A stretch of 64,000 nucleotides of DNA, from assembly GCA_033065855.1 (NCBI GenBank), contig JAVXUO010001410.1, forward strand, positions 1 through 64,000, written 5' to 3'. How positions within the stretch are numbered: the stretch's first letter is position 1; each line of letters opens with the position of its first letter. The position numbers were made by a program, and so were the translations under genes. The notes beneath the pieces were generated by a model. It ran no database searches. It saw only the letters and a list, made by a program, of their open reading frames with translations, and was not told where the DNA came from. Below, in pieces: positions 11,693 through 25,039 of this stretch. The DNA comes from Escallonia rubra (lineage: Eukaryota > Streptophyta > Magnoliopsida > Escalloniales > Escalloniaceae).

Positions 11693-13615
11693 TGTGAGAA
11701 CCCAAAACTTCATATGCTTTGATTACATATTTAAGTATGATTAGATGCATCACTCTATGTGAAAATGGTTATAATGAACTATGCATGATAACATATTTGA
11801 ATGTATGTTTAAATGTTAAACACCCTGAACTGAGTAAATTGTCTATGAAGGTGAACGAAGTGCTAGAAACGGAAAAAGTATTTGATGTTTAAAAACTTTA
11901 AATGATCACTTGGAATGACCAAAAAATATTTTTAGAACAGTTGGAAACAAAAAAAATGGTAAAAACTCTAACTGGGAGTAATCGGTCGTTGACAGGACTG
12001 GACTGCCCACGAATTGTTTGTGCTTTTTCCACAGAATTGTGTGACCTCGTGCCTGTGACGTGTCACGACATGTCATGCTTCGAGCCTTGTGGTGCTTGCT
12101 AGGTGGCACAACCATATCTTGCTACGTCGTCCTTGACTTCTCCACCTCTTCACCTCCACTTGACACCTCCTACTTGCTTATTTGATTTAAAAGACCTGAA
12201 TTGACATGCTTAAAACCTCTTACCTCTTTTTTGAGAGAAAATTGCAAGAAAATCAACCAAAAACCTTAACAAAATCTAGAATTAAAGCTTATTTTTTAAA
12301 GGGAACCTTAAGTAGTTGATTTGGAAAGTTTCTGTGAGCTTCAAAACAGTGTTTTGAATGTGGTTTGAGGAGTCTTTGGAGGTGTTGCAAATCTAAAAAT
12401 TTGGTTCTTTCATCTCTTATTTAAGGTAAGATAGTTAAAGGGTTTTAATGGGCTTTAAAGACATGAATATGGATACATGCTATGTTAGCGTAATTCTTTA
12501 GTATGAATTCTTTATCAAACTTTTGAATACTTGTTAGAGGCTTGTTCATAAGTGAATCTATTCATGTTTAACATATTGGAGATTACGAAAAACGTGAAAT
12601 AAGTTATGGTACATGTGAATTATGGAATTATGTTAAACTGTTAAACTGGACATGGTTAGAATATGGTTTTGAACAATGTTTGTTAAGTTCAATAATTAAA
12701 GCTCATTTGCTGAATATATATGATAATATTACATGTTGAAGATGTTAAGAAGATGATGTTACATGATGAAAGTGAATAAATATTTGATAGCTATATTTTA
12801 TGGTGTAAGTAAATGAAGCTTATAACAACTACATGTATGACATGATTTGTTTGCTTACACATGAGCATGTTACATCATTTCATTGTAAGAGATAGCTGAT
12901 GTATTGTAATGATTATTATGTTACCACATTCAAATGATTAGGGGTTGATTTGATTGTGTTTGAGTAGCGGTGCACTATATTAGCCGAACAATTGTATCTC
13001 TGCTATCCGAGGCAATATCGATGTTCATTTTTTCGATTACTTTGCCTTTGGCCGAGGCAAAGGTTGTGAACTTATATCCCGGGTGTGGTGACATAAAGGT
13101 AGTCTATTGATGGAACTGAATTCGGGAATGGTAAACTCTTATGATGCTCAACTAACTGTGAATTTGTGATATGTGTAGTGTGCACATGTAGAACTGTTTA
13201 ATGCGATTGAATTGCAATAGCGTGCATTATCAGTATTCTTGACCTGAAAAATACATCAAATGTCTTTGATTATCTTATTGAATCAGTGGGCAGACGTGTT
13301 TTTACCCATAATATTCTAGATCAAGGAGCTGGTCCCTCGAAAGGCAAGGAAAAGATGTGAGGCATGATGAGAAGACTGGCAAGAGGACACTTGTACATAT
13401 GTGAATTAAGTTGTACTTGAATAGAGTTGTATATCAACTCTGAGATATGGCAGAGAGCTGCTAGGTGTATTTTGTAAAAGTAAACTCTTTAATTTTGTAT
13501 GATATGGTTTATTTACCAAGTGAGTTAGAATGACTGTATTATTAGTATGATGCGGTTAGCTGATGTGTCGTAATGCTCCAGCCGGGTTGAGATAACCCTA
13601 AGTTGGGGGGTTACA
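11693..13615 (+). mobile_element. 3' LTR of the Tekay-like gypsy fossil
   Basis: The LTR starts TGTGAGAACCC directly after the purine-rich tract and ends GGGGGGTTACA, giving about 1.92 kb between TG and CA termini. No second copy lies upstream, so its age cannot be estimated from LTR divergence within this window. It contains no gene. Confidence 0.72.
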
Positions 13616-15990
13616 TGAATTCTAAACAAAGGCAATGAATTGAAGAATGCCAAGAACAAACATCTGCAATCACCTTTGTTCAAACTGAGCGGCTCAAGCC
13701 CAGCAGAACATCATCATTTTCACTTGGACAGACTCATGGACTATGCATATGTAATGCAAGAGAAAACACTAAAGCAGGTAATCATCAAGAGAATATTAAG
13801 ATAATAAAATCAGCAATATCAACTGAAATCAATTGCAATGCATGCTCGACTTGACATGACACGATAGACTCTAGCGCGCTTCATTCTTTTTGTCAGTTAC
13901 TTTCTTTTTCACTTAACTGCATGTTACTTCACTTCATTGGCCCTCCATTTATTGATGACCCTTCGTGCGGGTGTTCATCTCAGTCTCGCATAGATTAAAA
14001 TAGATGGTTTCATTAAAGGAGCGGACTAAGAGAATGTTTCGATCGTAAGTCCTCGACAACATATCAAGCTCATGAATGGGCTAACTAAGGGAATCTATTC
14101 TATCTTAAGTCCTCAACGGCATAATTCAATAAGAGGTACCGGGTGAAAAGATCAACCGGTGTTAAAGCATAACAATAGGAGTTCAACATAAGCATCATCA
14201 TCATGGCATGCTAAATGGAACAATGAATAGCATAACGGAACCGCACTATCTTTACTAGTTTAGCTTTTTAGCCGATGAACTCCTCGCTTCGAGACTTTCT
14301 CAACAAACAGGATCACATATTCAAACAAAATCTCTCTTCTTAGATGGCCTTAAGATAAAAACACACACCCAACCTTACCCATTCCCACTTATATGTTCTC
14401 AACTTATTACAGCTAGTCTGTTAACCGGATTTGCCCTAACCCTTAAATATGTATCAACCGCACTACCGTCCTTCTCAAACCTATTTTAACTCAAAATTTT
14501 CATTTTCTTATGCTTCTTGCTGCTTAATCATGAGTTTCCACAAAATTTATCACTTGGTGTGAAAATTACCAAAACACCCCTAGGTAGACGTAAAATTGCC
14601 TAAACACCCTCTATCGAGTCTTGCACCAATAAAAACACAACAAAATGACTCAAACTATCTTTTTAAAATAATATAAACTATTTTTGTACTGAAAAGCCAT
14701 TTGGTAAAATTTTCGCTCGAAAATCTTATCTGTATAACCAAACCGAGCCCTAGGGAACCAATTTTGTTAGAAATAATCGATATGAAAATATCATGAAATT
14801 TTAGACACTGAAGTGTCTCAGCTGAATAAGTTCCCCAAAAACTTTTTAGAAAAAAAAACCTGATTTGTTATTTTTAAAAATTCAAAACCCTATTTCAAGG
14901 AATAAAATATGTAAGATCCATAGCGAACTCAGAAAAATCCCAAAAACTCATAGAGTGTAAATCTTTAAAAGCAACAAGGTTTTCCTTTTTTTTTTTGTGT
15001 GTGTGTTTGTCTAAGTTCTGGCTGAAAACTGTGCTTCAAAAATAAAGTTTGAAAAGGATAAAAGAGAAAAACTTTTAGTGACAATAATACTCACTATTCA
15101 CATACCTTAAGAAGATTAAAGCACACACTTCAACACCTCCCATACACCCACATGTATTTTTCTGGGTTGACATCCTAAAAATTACTTCCTCAACCCATTT
15201 ACACCACCTTAAACATCACCATTTTCACTCACACCCTTCACACCTCACTTAAACACACTGTAATTCACCTCATAAACACATATTATAGTTAAACACACAC
15301 AAGTCAGCCATACACACACCCACAGTCGTAGCACATATGCACACACACACATTATTTCACTCCGTGCATAGACTAATTTCACCCCTTTAATTCCACTTCA
15401 TGCCCTCTTTATTCACTGTAATTCTACTTCACTTCACCTATTTAACCCCACAATTGCATTTAATATGACAACTAATCAAAACATAAGCTAATTCAGCCTT
15501 AGATCCCTCAAGAACACACACACACACACAAAGGGGTGGGTTTTACCTCACTTTGAAAACCCCTAACTTCTTCGATTCCCCACAAGAATGCCTTCTGTTT
15601 TCTTGCAAATTCTCCCCTTCTTCCATTCTATAACTTCTATGTTTAGTCCTTCATGAAATTCTTCCTGTATTTTCTTTTATTTACCCCGTAAACAGCTACT
15701 CCACACACTGCAGGCTAATTTTTGCCTGAATTTTATGGTTGACAACTCCTTTGATTCTACACCAAATTGTTATCTGTTTCTTGAACTTTCTTCCTCTCCC
15801 TTCCCTCTGTAAATTTTCAGTTGAAACTCTCCATAAATTCCCTCTGGATTTTACGTAATCCTCCCTCAAGCAGCTGTCCCTGATAAGCTCTCCCATGCCA
15901 CCTCAACTCCCACTTTTCTTCACATGCACACACTCCACCTCATGGAAAACTTAAGGTGCCATTCTCCATTGTTTGTTGCTGTCTTTGGCA
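13616..15990 (-). mobile_element. LTR-like fragment, - orientation (fossil)
   Basis: No gene is seen. From low to high coordinate it runs through unique-looking sequence, an AT-rich block (14540-15110), a CA-rich block (15120-15530) and a phrase GGGTTTTACCTCACTTTG. This matches the internal layout of the - strand LTRs at 18760-25039, so I read it as a diverged LTR piece of a related family. Its edges are uncertain. Confidence 0.4.
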
Positions 15991-18651
15991 GCCACAAAAT
16001 CATACAATGTTTTTTTAAAAATAATAATGATTAAAAATTAATTATTTTTAAACTATGATATCACACACACACACAGAGGGGGGAGGGAGAGAGAGAGAGA
16101 GAGAGCATAAGGGACTGAAGAAAGGATTCACCAGAATTCGGCGAGGTAGATCATTTTTTTGGTAAGCCTTACATTGGTATATTACAATTATTTTTTTGTG
16201 TTTGTGTATGTGTGTGTGCGCGTTCGCGTTCGCTTAGAAAGTGTATGAGTGTGTTTTATGGGTATAATTGGACTGACGTGAGGTTGGGTTTGTGTCTTTG
16301 TGTGGGTGTAATGAGGGTGTATTTGTGGGTGTCTAATGAGGAAGGGGAAGGCTGCAAAATAGCCGTGAAACAAGAGCAGCAAATGTGTGTTTGTGGGGTT
16401 TGTGAATGGAAATGGGGACTGTGGTAGGTTGTGCAAAGTATGTATGTTTATGTATGTAATGAGGGAGTGATTGTGTGTGTTTGAAGGTGTAATGAGATAG
16501 CAAAAGAAGGCTGCACAGAGGCTGTGAGGTGAGTGTGGTGTGTGAAAGTTTGCAAGTGTGCTTATATTGTGTGTGTGTGCGCGCGCCCGCGTGCGTGTGC
16601 TGTGTATTGTGGTGAAGGGAGGGAGAAAATGGGCTACCGTTCATACATGATACCCGTGAGATGTGTGTGTGTGTGTGCGCGCGCGCTGTGTATTGTGGTG
16701 AAGGGAAGGAGAAAATGGGCTATCGTGAATACATGATGTCGTGAGATGTTCGTGGTATGGGCGCTTGTGCGTTTATATCTACGATGTGTGTTTAGTAGGC
16801 GAGCAAGTGTGTTAGATGCGTGCATTTGTAAGGTGGAAGGAGGACTGCAATGGTAGCCATTGAAGTGTGTGATTACAGTGTGTTTCTGTGTGTAGAGTGT
16901 GTGGGTAAATGTGTGTGACTAGGGGGTGTGTGTGTAGTGTGTGACTAGGTGACTGTATAGTTGGTCTAACATATGTGTTTGTGTGTGAATTTATGCTGGG
17001 AAGATGACTGTGCATAGAGGTATGTGGGGAAGAAAAAGATAGGGTTAACAGTTAATGGACCTGTGTAGTTAGTGGGAGTGCTACACTTTGCTTGCACAGT
17101 TGTACCACATGGATGTGAGATATCGTCGACTCTTATAAATTACTGAAACTTTACAGAAAATTTTTAGGGTAATACTAGAATTATTGGTAAAATTTCATAT
17201 TTTTTGGGAATCGTTTAATATTTTTAATAATTTCCACAAATTCAATTTTTCTAAAATTTCTTTTGAGTCCTTGAAATTCTGAAAAAATTACAGTGAAGGT
17301 CTTATAGCATAAGAAAGTTTAAATTTTAGTTTCAAAAATTTTAGAGTCGAATTGTTACTTTTAACCGTATTGCATTTGATTCAGCGAAATAGATGATTTT
17401 AAAATGATTTCGATGCTTTTTGAATTTGAATTTCAGTTTTGTATTTATATTATATATTGTAAAGCTATTATTAAAATTATGGGATTTTGATTTGAGCTAT
17501 AAATATTAAATGGCTATTTTTGGGCTTTTCTTGTATATAAAGAAATTATTTTAATTCAAAAGTATTCAAAATTTTGGAGAATACATATTTTATCTTTTTA
17601 TGTTATTTTTGCATTGTAATATTTATTTTACCAATTTAGGTTAAATCAAAAGAATTGAACGATGTTGCTTAGCATCAGACATTGCTTCAATCGAGGTAAG
17701 GTATTCTACCTAAAACCCAATTTATCATATTTGATTTCATATATTATTCTTAATTCCTATCGAATTTCATAGAATTTCGATTTTGTCATAAAAATATTTT
17801 AAAACTGTCCATGAGACCTTATCTTGAGCCTTAAAGCGATCATTTGAAATTCTTTAAATAATCATTTGTTTTATTGATTCGGTCATTATACAACATTTTG
17901 AATTGTTTTTATCTCTTCTGAACATTGACATGAGATAGTAAATCTAAGGAGTTATAACGATGGTCTGTAATGTTGGTGTTATACAGATGATGTGTTCTGT
18001 TTGGGTTGAAACTAATACTTAAGTGGACTAGTTAGTGTACATATGCATATTTTGAGTGTATCTAAGTACTGTCGGGGTGGCTTTGCTAATACGTACTGCT
18101 CATGTTCAATGTAATCTATTATGTTTTATTATATCTGAAATGTTTTGAAATGTTTATTGAATTTGAGGGATTAAGTTGATACTCTTCCCTATATGTCTAT
18201 ATTGAGATGCTGTGATTTTATTTAAATTTGTCATTTGACTACATATGAAAAGTCATTCAAATCACATTGTTTTATTTTAATTTTTTTTTTTGATCTTACT
18301 GGGCTCTTAAAAGCTTACTCTTATTTGACTTTCATTCTGCAGGTAATAACCAGCAATAGGTTGCGTGAGTAAGGATTAGAGCCGAGCAAGCGAGTTGATT
18401 TAAGTTTTAGTATTACTCATTAGAACCCTTGCGTAGGTAAACACTGTTTAACTCACTTTGTAGAGAGCTTAAGTCTCTTTTTATTTATCACCATACGGAT
18501 TAATGAATTTGAGGGATTGTATTCGTTAGAAGCTCTGATATAAGTTTTGAACATCGGTTATTTGAATTGAGGTTTAATGTCATTAAGTAGTGATTGTTTT
18601 AACGCTATGGGAGTTCGGTGTGCTGAAGCTCGAAATTTTTTGGGTGTTACA
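15991..18651 (+). mobile_element. LTR (truncated or solo) of the long-LTR gypsy family, + orientation (fossil)
   Basis: It ends TTTGGGTGTTACA at 18651. Internal landmarks match the inverted LTR at 18760-25039: CCAGAATTCGGCGAGG near 16130, a GT-rich block (16200-17000), an AT-rich block (17140-17640), TCGAGGTAAGG near 17690, and a segment around GTACATATGCATAT and GGGGTGGCTTT (18030-18090). Open frames in the GT block are low complexity. The left boundary is uncertain. Confidence 0.65.
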
Positions 18652-18759
18652 CGTTTAATATACCAAGAAACCAGGAGGTCCCTTTGGTGCGCCTTGTACC
18701 TGAGGGTACAGTAAAAAATTCGCCCCAAAACTAGAAAGTTTGAGGATTTTAACCGTTGA
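18652..18759. other. 108-bp spacer between two inverted LTRs
   Basis: Short unique-looking sequence containing the inverted phrase GTACCTGAGGGTAC. It separates two LTRs of the same family that face each other tail to tail. Confidence 0.6.
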
Positions 18760-19771
18760 TGTAACATCCCAAAAACAAATTCTGGAACGTTAGACATTCA
18801 ATCGATCAATTTACTAAGACAATAATCTCCTCTACCTCAATAATTAATGCAATAAGTTGTCAGAGCGACTAAACCATAAAATTTAAATCTTAGTAAATTG
18901 TTTTAGATGAAATATCAAACTATGTCTTCAAAATTTAAACAATATTGTTCACCCTCATAGGGGCTCTAATGATAAATACTAAGATCAAATTTCTTCTTAC
19001 GCTCGGCCCTAATCCACACAGTCAACCTCAACCTAATGCTGACTATCACTTGCAGAAAGGAAGTCAAAGGAGAGTGAGCTTTCAAGAGTCCAGTAAGGTC
19101 GATCAAAGATTAAAATAACAAAACGATTCGGACGGGTTTTCATATAGAGTCAAACAAAACTTTTTAAGAGTATTTTCAATAAAAAGATAGCATTTCGACA
19201 AAGATGAACAAAACGAACGATTTTTACAATCAAGTCCAATAGCATCTTTTTGAGGGATTTTGCTTTTGATATAAATATATGGACGAGTATTCAACTCATC
19301 CCTTAAATAATAGTCATTTGAAACTCTTTAGGTGTAACAAAGCATGAATGGATAATATTCAAAACAATTCAAGTGCAATAAAACATAAACAGGGAAACAT
19401 TGAACATGAGTAGTACGCTGTAGTAAAGCCACCCCGGCAGTGCTCGATACGCTTTACATATGCATATGTACACTGACTAGTCCATCTAGGTACTAGTTAA
19501 ACTCATACAACAGACCATCCTTATAACGTCAACAATACAGACCATCCTTATAACTCCCAGGTTTACTAAACCATGTCAACATTGAGAAGCAATAAATAAA
19601 ATTCAAAACATTTTATGATAATTCAATCGATAAAACAAATGAGAATAAACAAAGAATTCCAAACGATCGCTTAAGGTTCAAGTTAGGGTTTCACTGGCAG
19701 AATTCAAATATTTTCAGGAAAATTTATAGAACAATAGTTTAATAAGTTTTTACAAAACCGTTAAGATTATA

Positions 19772-21153
19772 GGGATAATATCAATTATATCCTTGAGTTT
19801 AAGGATAAATTACGGTCAAAGACGTAGGTTTCAAAATTTTGCACTTATATCCAAAATGTGAAATTTTGGTATCAAATGTGCCCACCATTAGGGTTCTGTG
19901 ACCTAACTAACGGTTTCCACTGATGTGGCAATACCGTATTTTAAATATGACAATACTAACCTCTCATTCTTCCTATTTCCTCTATCCTCTCTCACAATCA
20001 CTGTACCACCCTAACATCACAACCACTGCAGAACCAGTCAATTTGTTCTAAAAATTCCACCCCAATATTTGTACACAGATTCACAAACACGCGCATACAC
20101 AGCCCCCGACTCGTCGCTATCACCAATATCACGGCAAGCAATCTGTCTTCACCACCCCACTGCTCCATCATACTCAAAGTAGCCACATCACAGTTCAACT
20201 CATCACCAGTTTTCACCAACAACTATCCCAATCAAACAAATTCAGGAAGAATTTTAAATTGGCAGCGGTTCTGATGGTGCCGAACCTCACGATGAGAGGC
20301 CTAGTCATGCCGTCTTTAAGGAGAATGCTGGTGGCACCACCAAAGGCGTAGGTAAGCTTACATTCGCTGTTGGTGCTGGCCAGCAAATTGAGGTCGTGGC
20401 CATGGGGACAGAATATTCCCTGCCCTCAAGGAACAGCGGTCTGGCGATGCCCACAGGGATCTAAATGTAACCAACGGGTAACTTGCAGCACTACCCCAGA
20501 ATGGAATCGTAATTGAAGCCATCCAAAGGTAGCCCATCGAGGGACTTGTCGGTGATCCTCTGCAAGGCCTCCCTTCTGACAGCGTCGGCACGGCGGCAAT
20601 CGCGAAGCTTAGATTCAACGGAGTATGAGGGAGTGGTGCCGGCGACGACGGCCCTGACAACCTCCTTGTCTTCCTACTGGACAGAGGGCCTGACTCGACC
20701 ACTGGGTCAACGACCTTCTTGGGTTTGGGAGAGGGTGCGGCGACACAGAGAGCGGAGCGGGTGTCCTCCTTTCGTATGAGATCGTCAATGTCTTCCTCGC
20801 CATCCACGACAGATTTTTGACGTGAGATTTAATCTCATTCTGATTTAGCTCCTATGTGGTGGTTTAATCCATATATGGTGGTGGTCATGGTTATTCAATG
20901 TGGAAATGGGTTTGAGATGATGGTAGAAGGTGAATGACAGTGGTGGTTCAATCAGTTTGAGAAGGAATAGAAAAACAGAAGGGGAAGAAAGAGAGAGAAG
21001 TGGTTTGTTCTAGAGGGCAATTTTGTCATTTTACATGAAAATTTAACACCATCTGTAGTCCGTCCGGTCAACGGACATAATTGATATAAACGCAAACCTG
21101 TGTCCTCGGCCGTAATTTATCCCTAAACTGAGGGATATAAGTGATATTATCCC
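19772..21153. mobile_element. Pack-MULE with captured HMGR fragment
   Basis: Terminal inverted repeats of about 60 bp begin GGGATAATATCA on both ends (left 19772, right 21153). A 10-bp flanking duplication, TAAGATTATA versus TAAGATTAAA, fits Mutator-like target duplication of 9-10 bp. No transposase is inside, so it is non-autonomous. The cargo at 20240-20810 is an HMG-CoA reductase piece; 19990-20230 holds a further unrecognised segment. Confidence 0.85.
20240..20810 (-). pseudogene. HMG-CoA reductase (HMGR) fragment captured by a Pack-MULE
   Basis: HMGR makes mevalonate, the committed step of cytosolic isoprenoid synthesis, and sits in the ER membrane. Read on the - strand, this piece covers the acidic linker and the start of the catalytic domain. 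Matching phrases are [19 protein letters not shown], then NYDSILG, then CCKLPVGYI, and later [15 protein letters not shown] with VRFGT. These match the plant HMGR blocks known as [36 protein letters not shown] and [33 protein letters not shown] only in part. The frame shifts within the linker, and a TAG replaces the Gln of GQCCEMP, so it cannot encode enzyme. No intron is visible, which fits a single-exon piece. The membrane segments and the catalytic C-terminus are absent. Confidence 0.85.
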
Positions 21154-22836
21154 TAAGATTAAAACATATGGATTCAGACGATGAGTAGGGTTCGGAGAGA
21201 AAATCCTTACCTCGGTCCTAGCTAAGCAATGCTACCAAACCTCGACCAATAATCTTTGAATGAACCTAGATTGACAATTTGTTTGTTAGAACATAAACTA
21301 TGCTACTATAACTAATAGCCTAATATTAACTACCCACTACGTGCTCACTTTTAACTCCGAAATCGCATAACTCAAAGCGCGCCTCACACGGAGCCAACCT
21401 AACCCGAAAATCCCTTACACTTCTTAATGGGTAAAGATACTCCAAATACACATTAAATTATAATAAAACACTTTTATAACCTAAAACATTATAAAATGAC
21501 AAAATATGAATTTTCTGAAATTTTGAATATTTTCGAATTAAAATAATTTCTTTAAATACAATAAAATCCATAATTAGCCATAATTTCCTCCAGATGCAAA
21601 ATAAGTCCCATAATTTTTATAAGAACTTTAAAATATATATAAAAACTATGTAATTTGAAATCATAATTTAAAAGACGTAAAACCTATTTTAAAAACTTTC
21701 ATTTTGCTAAACCAATGCGATATGGAAATCATAGCAAATCAATTGCAAAAATTATCAAATTCAAACTGCGTTTTATTTATACCATAAAAACATTACTCTA
21801 ATTTTCCCCATAATATTTTCAGGGTTTAAGGGCTCCAAAAGAATTTTCTAAATCTGAAATTATAGAAAATACTAAAACTTCATACGATCTCGGAAAATTA
21901 TAAAATTTTGCCAAGAATTCTAACATAGTCTCAGGTACTATTCTATAAATTTTCATGTTTTAATATTCACTATACACTATCCAAAGTGCGTAACGAGCCT
22001 AACATTATTCGTGTACACAAGCGCGCACAGCATAACCCCCTTTCACCAGCTGCTTGGGCACCTGCTCTTCTCTCTACATCCACACTCACTCTCTCACTTA
22101 TTCAGAGACCCACTTTCATAAGTCCCATCCACACAGTTTATTCACTAACACCTATACACACACACATATATATCTAACAACTCCACACTCATTACACAAC
22201 AAAACACTCCAACCAAGCACACAACAAATGCTCACCTCTATCACCCACTCACAAAACACACCTTATACACCACACTTTTTGCACAACACACACACACAGG
22301 CCGCTCCACTTACACACACAACTGGGCAAAACACTCACACCTAAACTGCCAACCATCTTCTCCCTCGTAAGCTCACTCACATACAGCACACATACACACA
22401 CGGCATGCAAACACACACATTTCCCTCCACACAGCCGCTTGACCTGTACACACGCACATGTTACAATCATTCTCACCCAAGCACTAAACTCACGCACACA
22501 ACACACACACATACAACCAACGCACCAAAACCCACACACACACACAAAGGATATAGACACACTGCAGACACACTGTTTCACACACTCCATGCATACATTC
22601 ATGCACCGGTCACACACACACCAACTCATGCGCACAGCTGCCTTCACGGCAGCTTCACACACACAGAATACACATGCACAATTTACACACACACCTACAC
22701 ATCCAAGCACACAAACATCCACACACACAGACCGTTTTCACGGCACACAACTTACACACACAATGCACTCACGCATCACACTCACACACACTGAAATACA
22801 CAGCACACATACAACTGAGCGCACATCAATACACAC

Positions 22837-23516
22837 AGGGGCGGATCCAGGAAGTTCAACCGGGGGGGGGGCAAAAAGTCATAAAAACGTCCGACATAAA
22901 AGAATTCGCGTCACAATTGAATATGTTAAATGCAAAATAGATTGCTCAATTTGACTAATAATCATATAATATCACTATTCGTAGTGATTTATTTAATCTG
23001 ATAAAGTTAGTCAACGTACAACAAACTACTAATCTTGCATGAAAGAAACATAACTCTTATTGTATATATGTATCACTGGTGCGATTACCAATTGTATGAT
23101 GACAATAGTCACGTATAACATATTAGTATTTTCTTCACTGGTGCGATTACCAATTGTATAATGACAATAGTCACGTATAACATATTAGTATTTAAACTAA
23201 AAAAAGGACAAAAAAAATTAACTAACCATGATCTATTAGTATTTTCTTTATAATCTGGAGATTTAGAATTTGAAAGAATGAAGATAAACAAAAGAATGAG
23301 GAAGATAAAGACTTCGACGGCCGATGTCACAAAAAGTAAAAACATAACAAAATTAAAACTCTAATACATTCATTTATAATATTGTGGCATTTTAGTAAAT
23401 ATTTTAAACATAATTACCCATTATTTTAAACAACAAAAAAAAAAATTGAAACTTTGGTGGGTGGGGGTGGGGGGGTGCCCCCCCCCCCCCCCCAGTCATG
23501 CTTGTGCTCCGCCACT
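22837..23516. mobile_element. hAT-like MITE (AGGGGCGGATCC ends)
   Basis: The left end is AGGGGCGGATCCAGG and the right end, reverse-complemented, is AGTGGCGGAGCACAAGC, the same family as the element at 23712-24323. It contains G and C homopolymer tracts near the ends and a 62-bp tandem duplication at 23074-23197. A target duplication is not evident. There is no coding capacity. Confidence 0.7.
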
Positions 23517-23703
23517 GAGAGAGTGTGTGTATTATACACACACTCTCTCACATGGCTGCATAGCAGCCTACACACACATACAACACACATACAAGCACAA
23601 CATCATGCAACCAGTTACACTCATTCACGCACTCTCAAAACACATAAACACACGCACACATCACCCACAAAGGCACCCTCGCACTAATGCACTCCCCTCT
23701 ACT

Positions 23704-24331
23704 GCCTCATGTAGGGGCGGAGCCCAAGCATGACCAGGGGGGGCCATGGCACCTCCCCCCCCCCCCCCCAATATTTGATAAATTTTTGTTAGTTGTTTTA
23801 AATAATAGGTGGTTATGTTTAAAATATTTACTAAAATGCCACCATATTATATATCAATGTATTGGATTTCATTTTGTAATGTTTTTTACTTTTTGTGTCA
23901 CCGGCCATCGTAATCTTTATCTTTCTCGTTCTCTTGTCCATCTTCATTCTTCCAAATTCTAAATCTCCAGGTTTTAAAGAAAACATTAATATATCAAGGT
24001 TAGTTTTTTTTTTTTAATTTAAATTCTTATAGTATGTTAACTTATACGTAACTATTGTCATCGTACAATTGATAATCGCACTAATAATACATATATACAA
24101 TAAAAGTAAAGTTTCTTTCATGCAAGGTTAATAGTTTGTTGTTGACTAACTTTACAAGTTAAATAAATCACTATAAATAGTTAAATTATATGATTATTAG
24201 TCAAATTGCGCAATCCATTTTGCATTTAACGTATTTAATCGTGACGTGAATTGTTTTCTGTTAGCCGTAATTTTTTTTTATGACATTTTGGTCCCTCCGG
24301 TTGGACTTCATGGATCCGCCCCTGCCTCATG
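23704..24331. mobile_element. hAT-like MITE with 8-bp duplication GCCTCATG
   Basis: The element spans 23712-24323 (612 bp), from TAGGGGCGGAGCC to GGATCCGCCCCT, and is flanked by perfect 8-bp repeats GCCTCATG at 23704-23711 and 24324-24331. An 8-bp duplication is the hAT signature. Internal sequence resembles the element at 22837-23516 in inverted orientation. No transposase is present. Confidence 0.85.
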
Positions 24332-25039
24332 GCAGATTTCTCTTGAACCCACTGCCTATTCTTACGATAATGAACCAGACAGCCAACCCATGGCAGCCCA
24401 AGCTGCTCAGCCGTTCCCTTATCTCACTACAGGTTACACTACCCCTCACACAACCTTCTTCATGACAATTGCTCCCTAAAACTTATCAAATAAACATAGA
24501 GGAAATTGGTTTGAAGACTTACCGAAAAGTCAATCCCGATCACCGGAAAAATCCTTAGTTCCCCCCCCCCCCCCCCTTCTTCCTCTCCGTACCCTTCTAT
24601 CTCTCAGCCGTTTTTCAAAAATTTTGGATGAAAACCTTAGGGTCGGCTGCCTCTCAGAAGTTTATGGGTATAAATACAAACCCTAAAATGGGCACTTACC
24701 AAAACCTCCCCTAAATTTCGTTAAGTTATTTTAAATTGTACCCCACTACTATCTCTCATTATAAATAGGACCAAATTAACTTATTTGCTATTGTTTGTGT
24801 TAGAAAAATTTAGAGGGTCTGTTAGATAACCCCGCTACACTCATCGTCGCTAAAAGCATAGTGATGCTAAAAATTTCGCCGCTAAAAGTCGTTAAGAAAT
24901 ACATTGATGTTAAGTAAAAAAAAATATTCTCGCTAAAAGTTTTATAAAAAAAATATTGATGCTAACCAAAATTTCGTCGTTAAATTATATTCGCCGATAA
25001 AATTTCTAATTAGATCCGAAAAAGTATCGGGGTGTTACA

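Larger units (their letters stand above)
18760..25039 (-). mobile_element. 3' LTR of a long-LTR gypsy fossil, enlarged by nested insertions
   Basis: On the - strand the LTR starts TGTAACACCCC at 25039, immediately after a purine-rich tract, and ends GGGATGTTACA at 18760. The 6.28-kb span contains three later insertions (hAT 23712-24323, hAT-like 22837-23516, Pack-MULE 19772-21153); without them the LTR is about 3.6 kb. It includes a long CA-rich block. The partner LTR is at 26217-29814. Target duplications around the insertions give their order. The retroelement is an old, broken fossil. Confidence 0.75.

Noticed and set aside
16212-16825. Open frames in GT-rich sequence
   Set aside because: Low-complexity translations of GTGTGT tracts inside an LTR.
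22054-22954. Thr/His-rich and Cys/Val-rich open frames
   Set aside because: They are translations of CA dinucleotide-rich LTR sequence in different frames.
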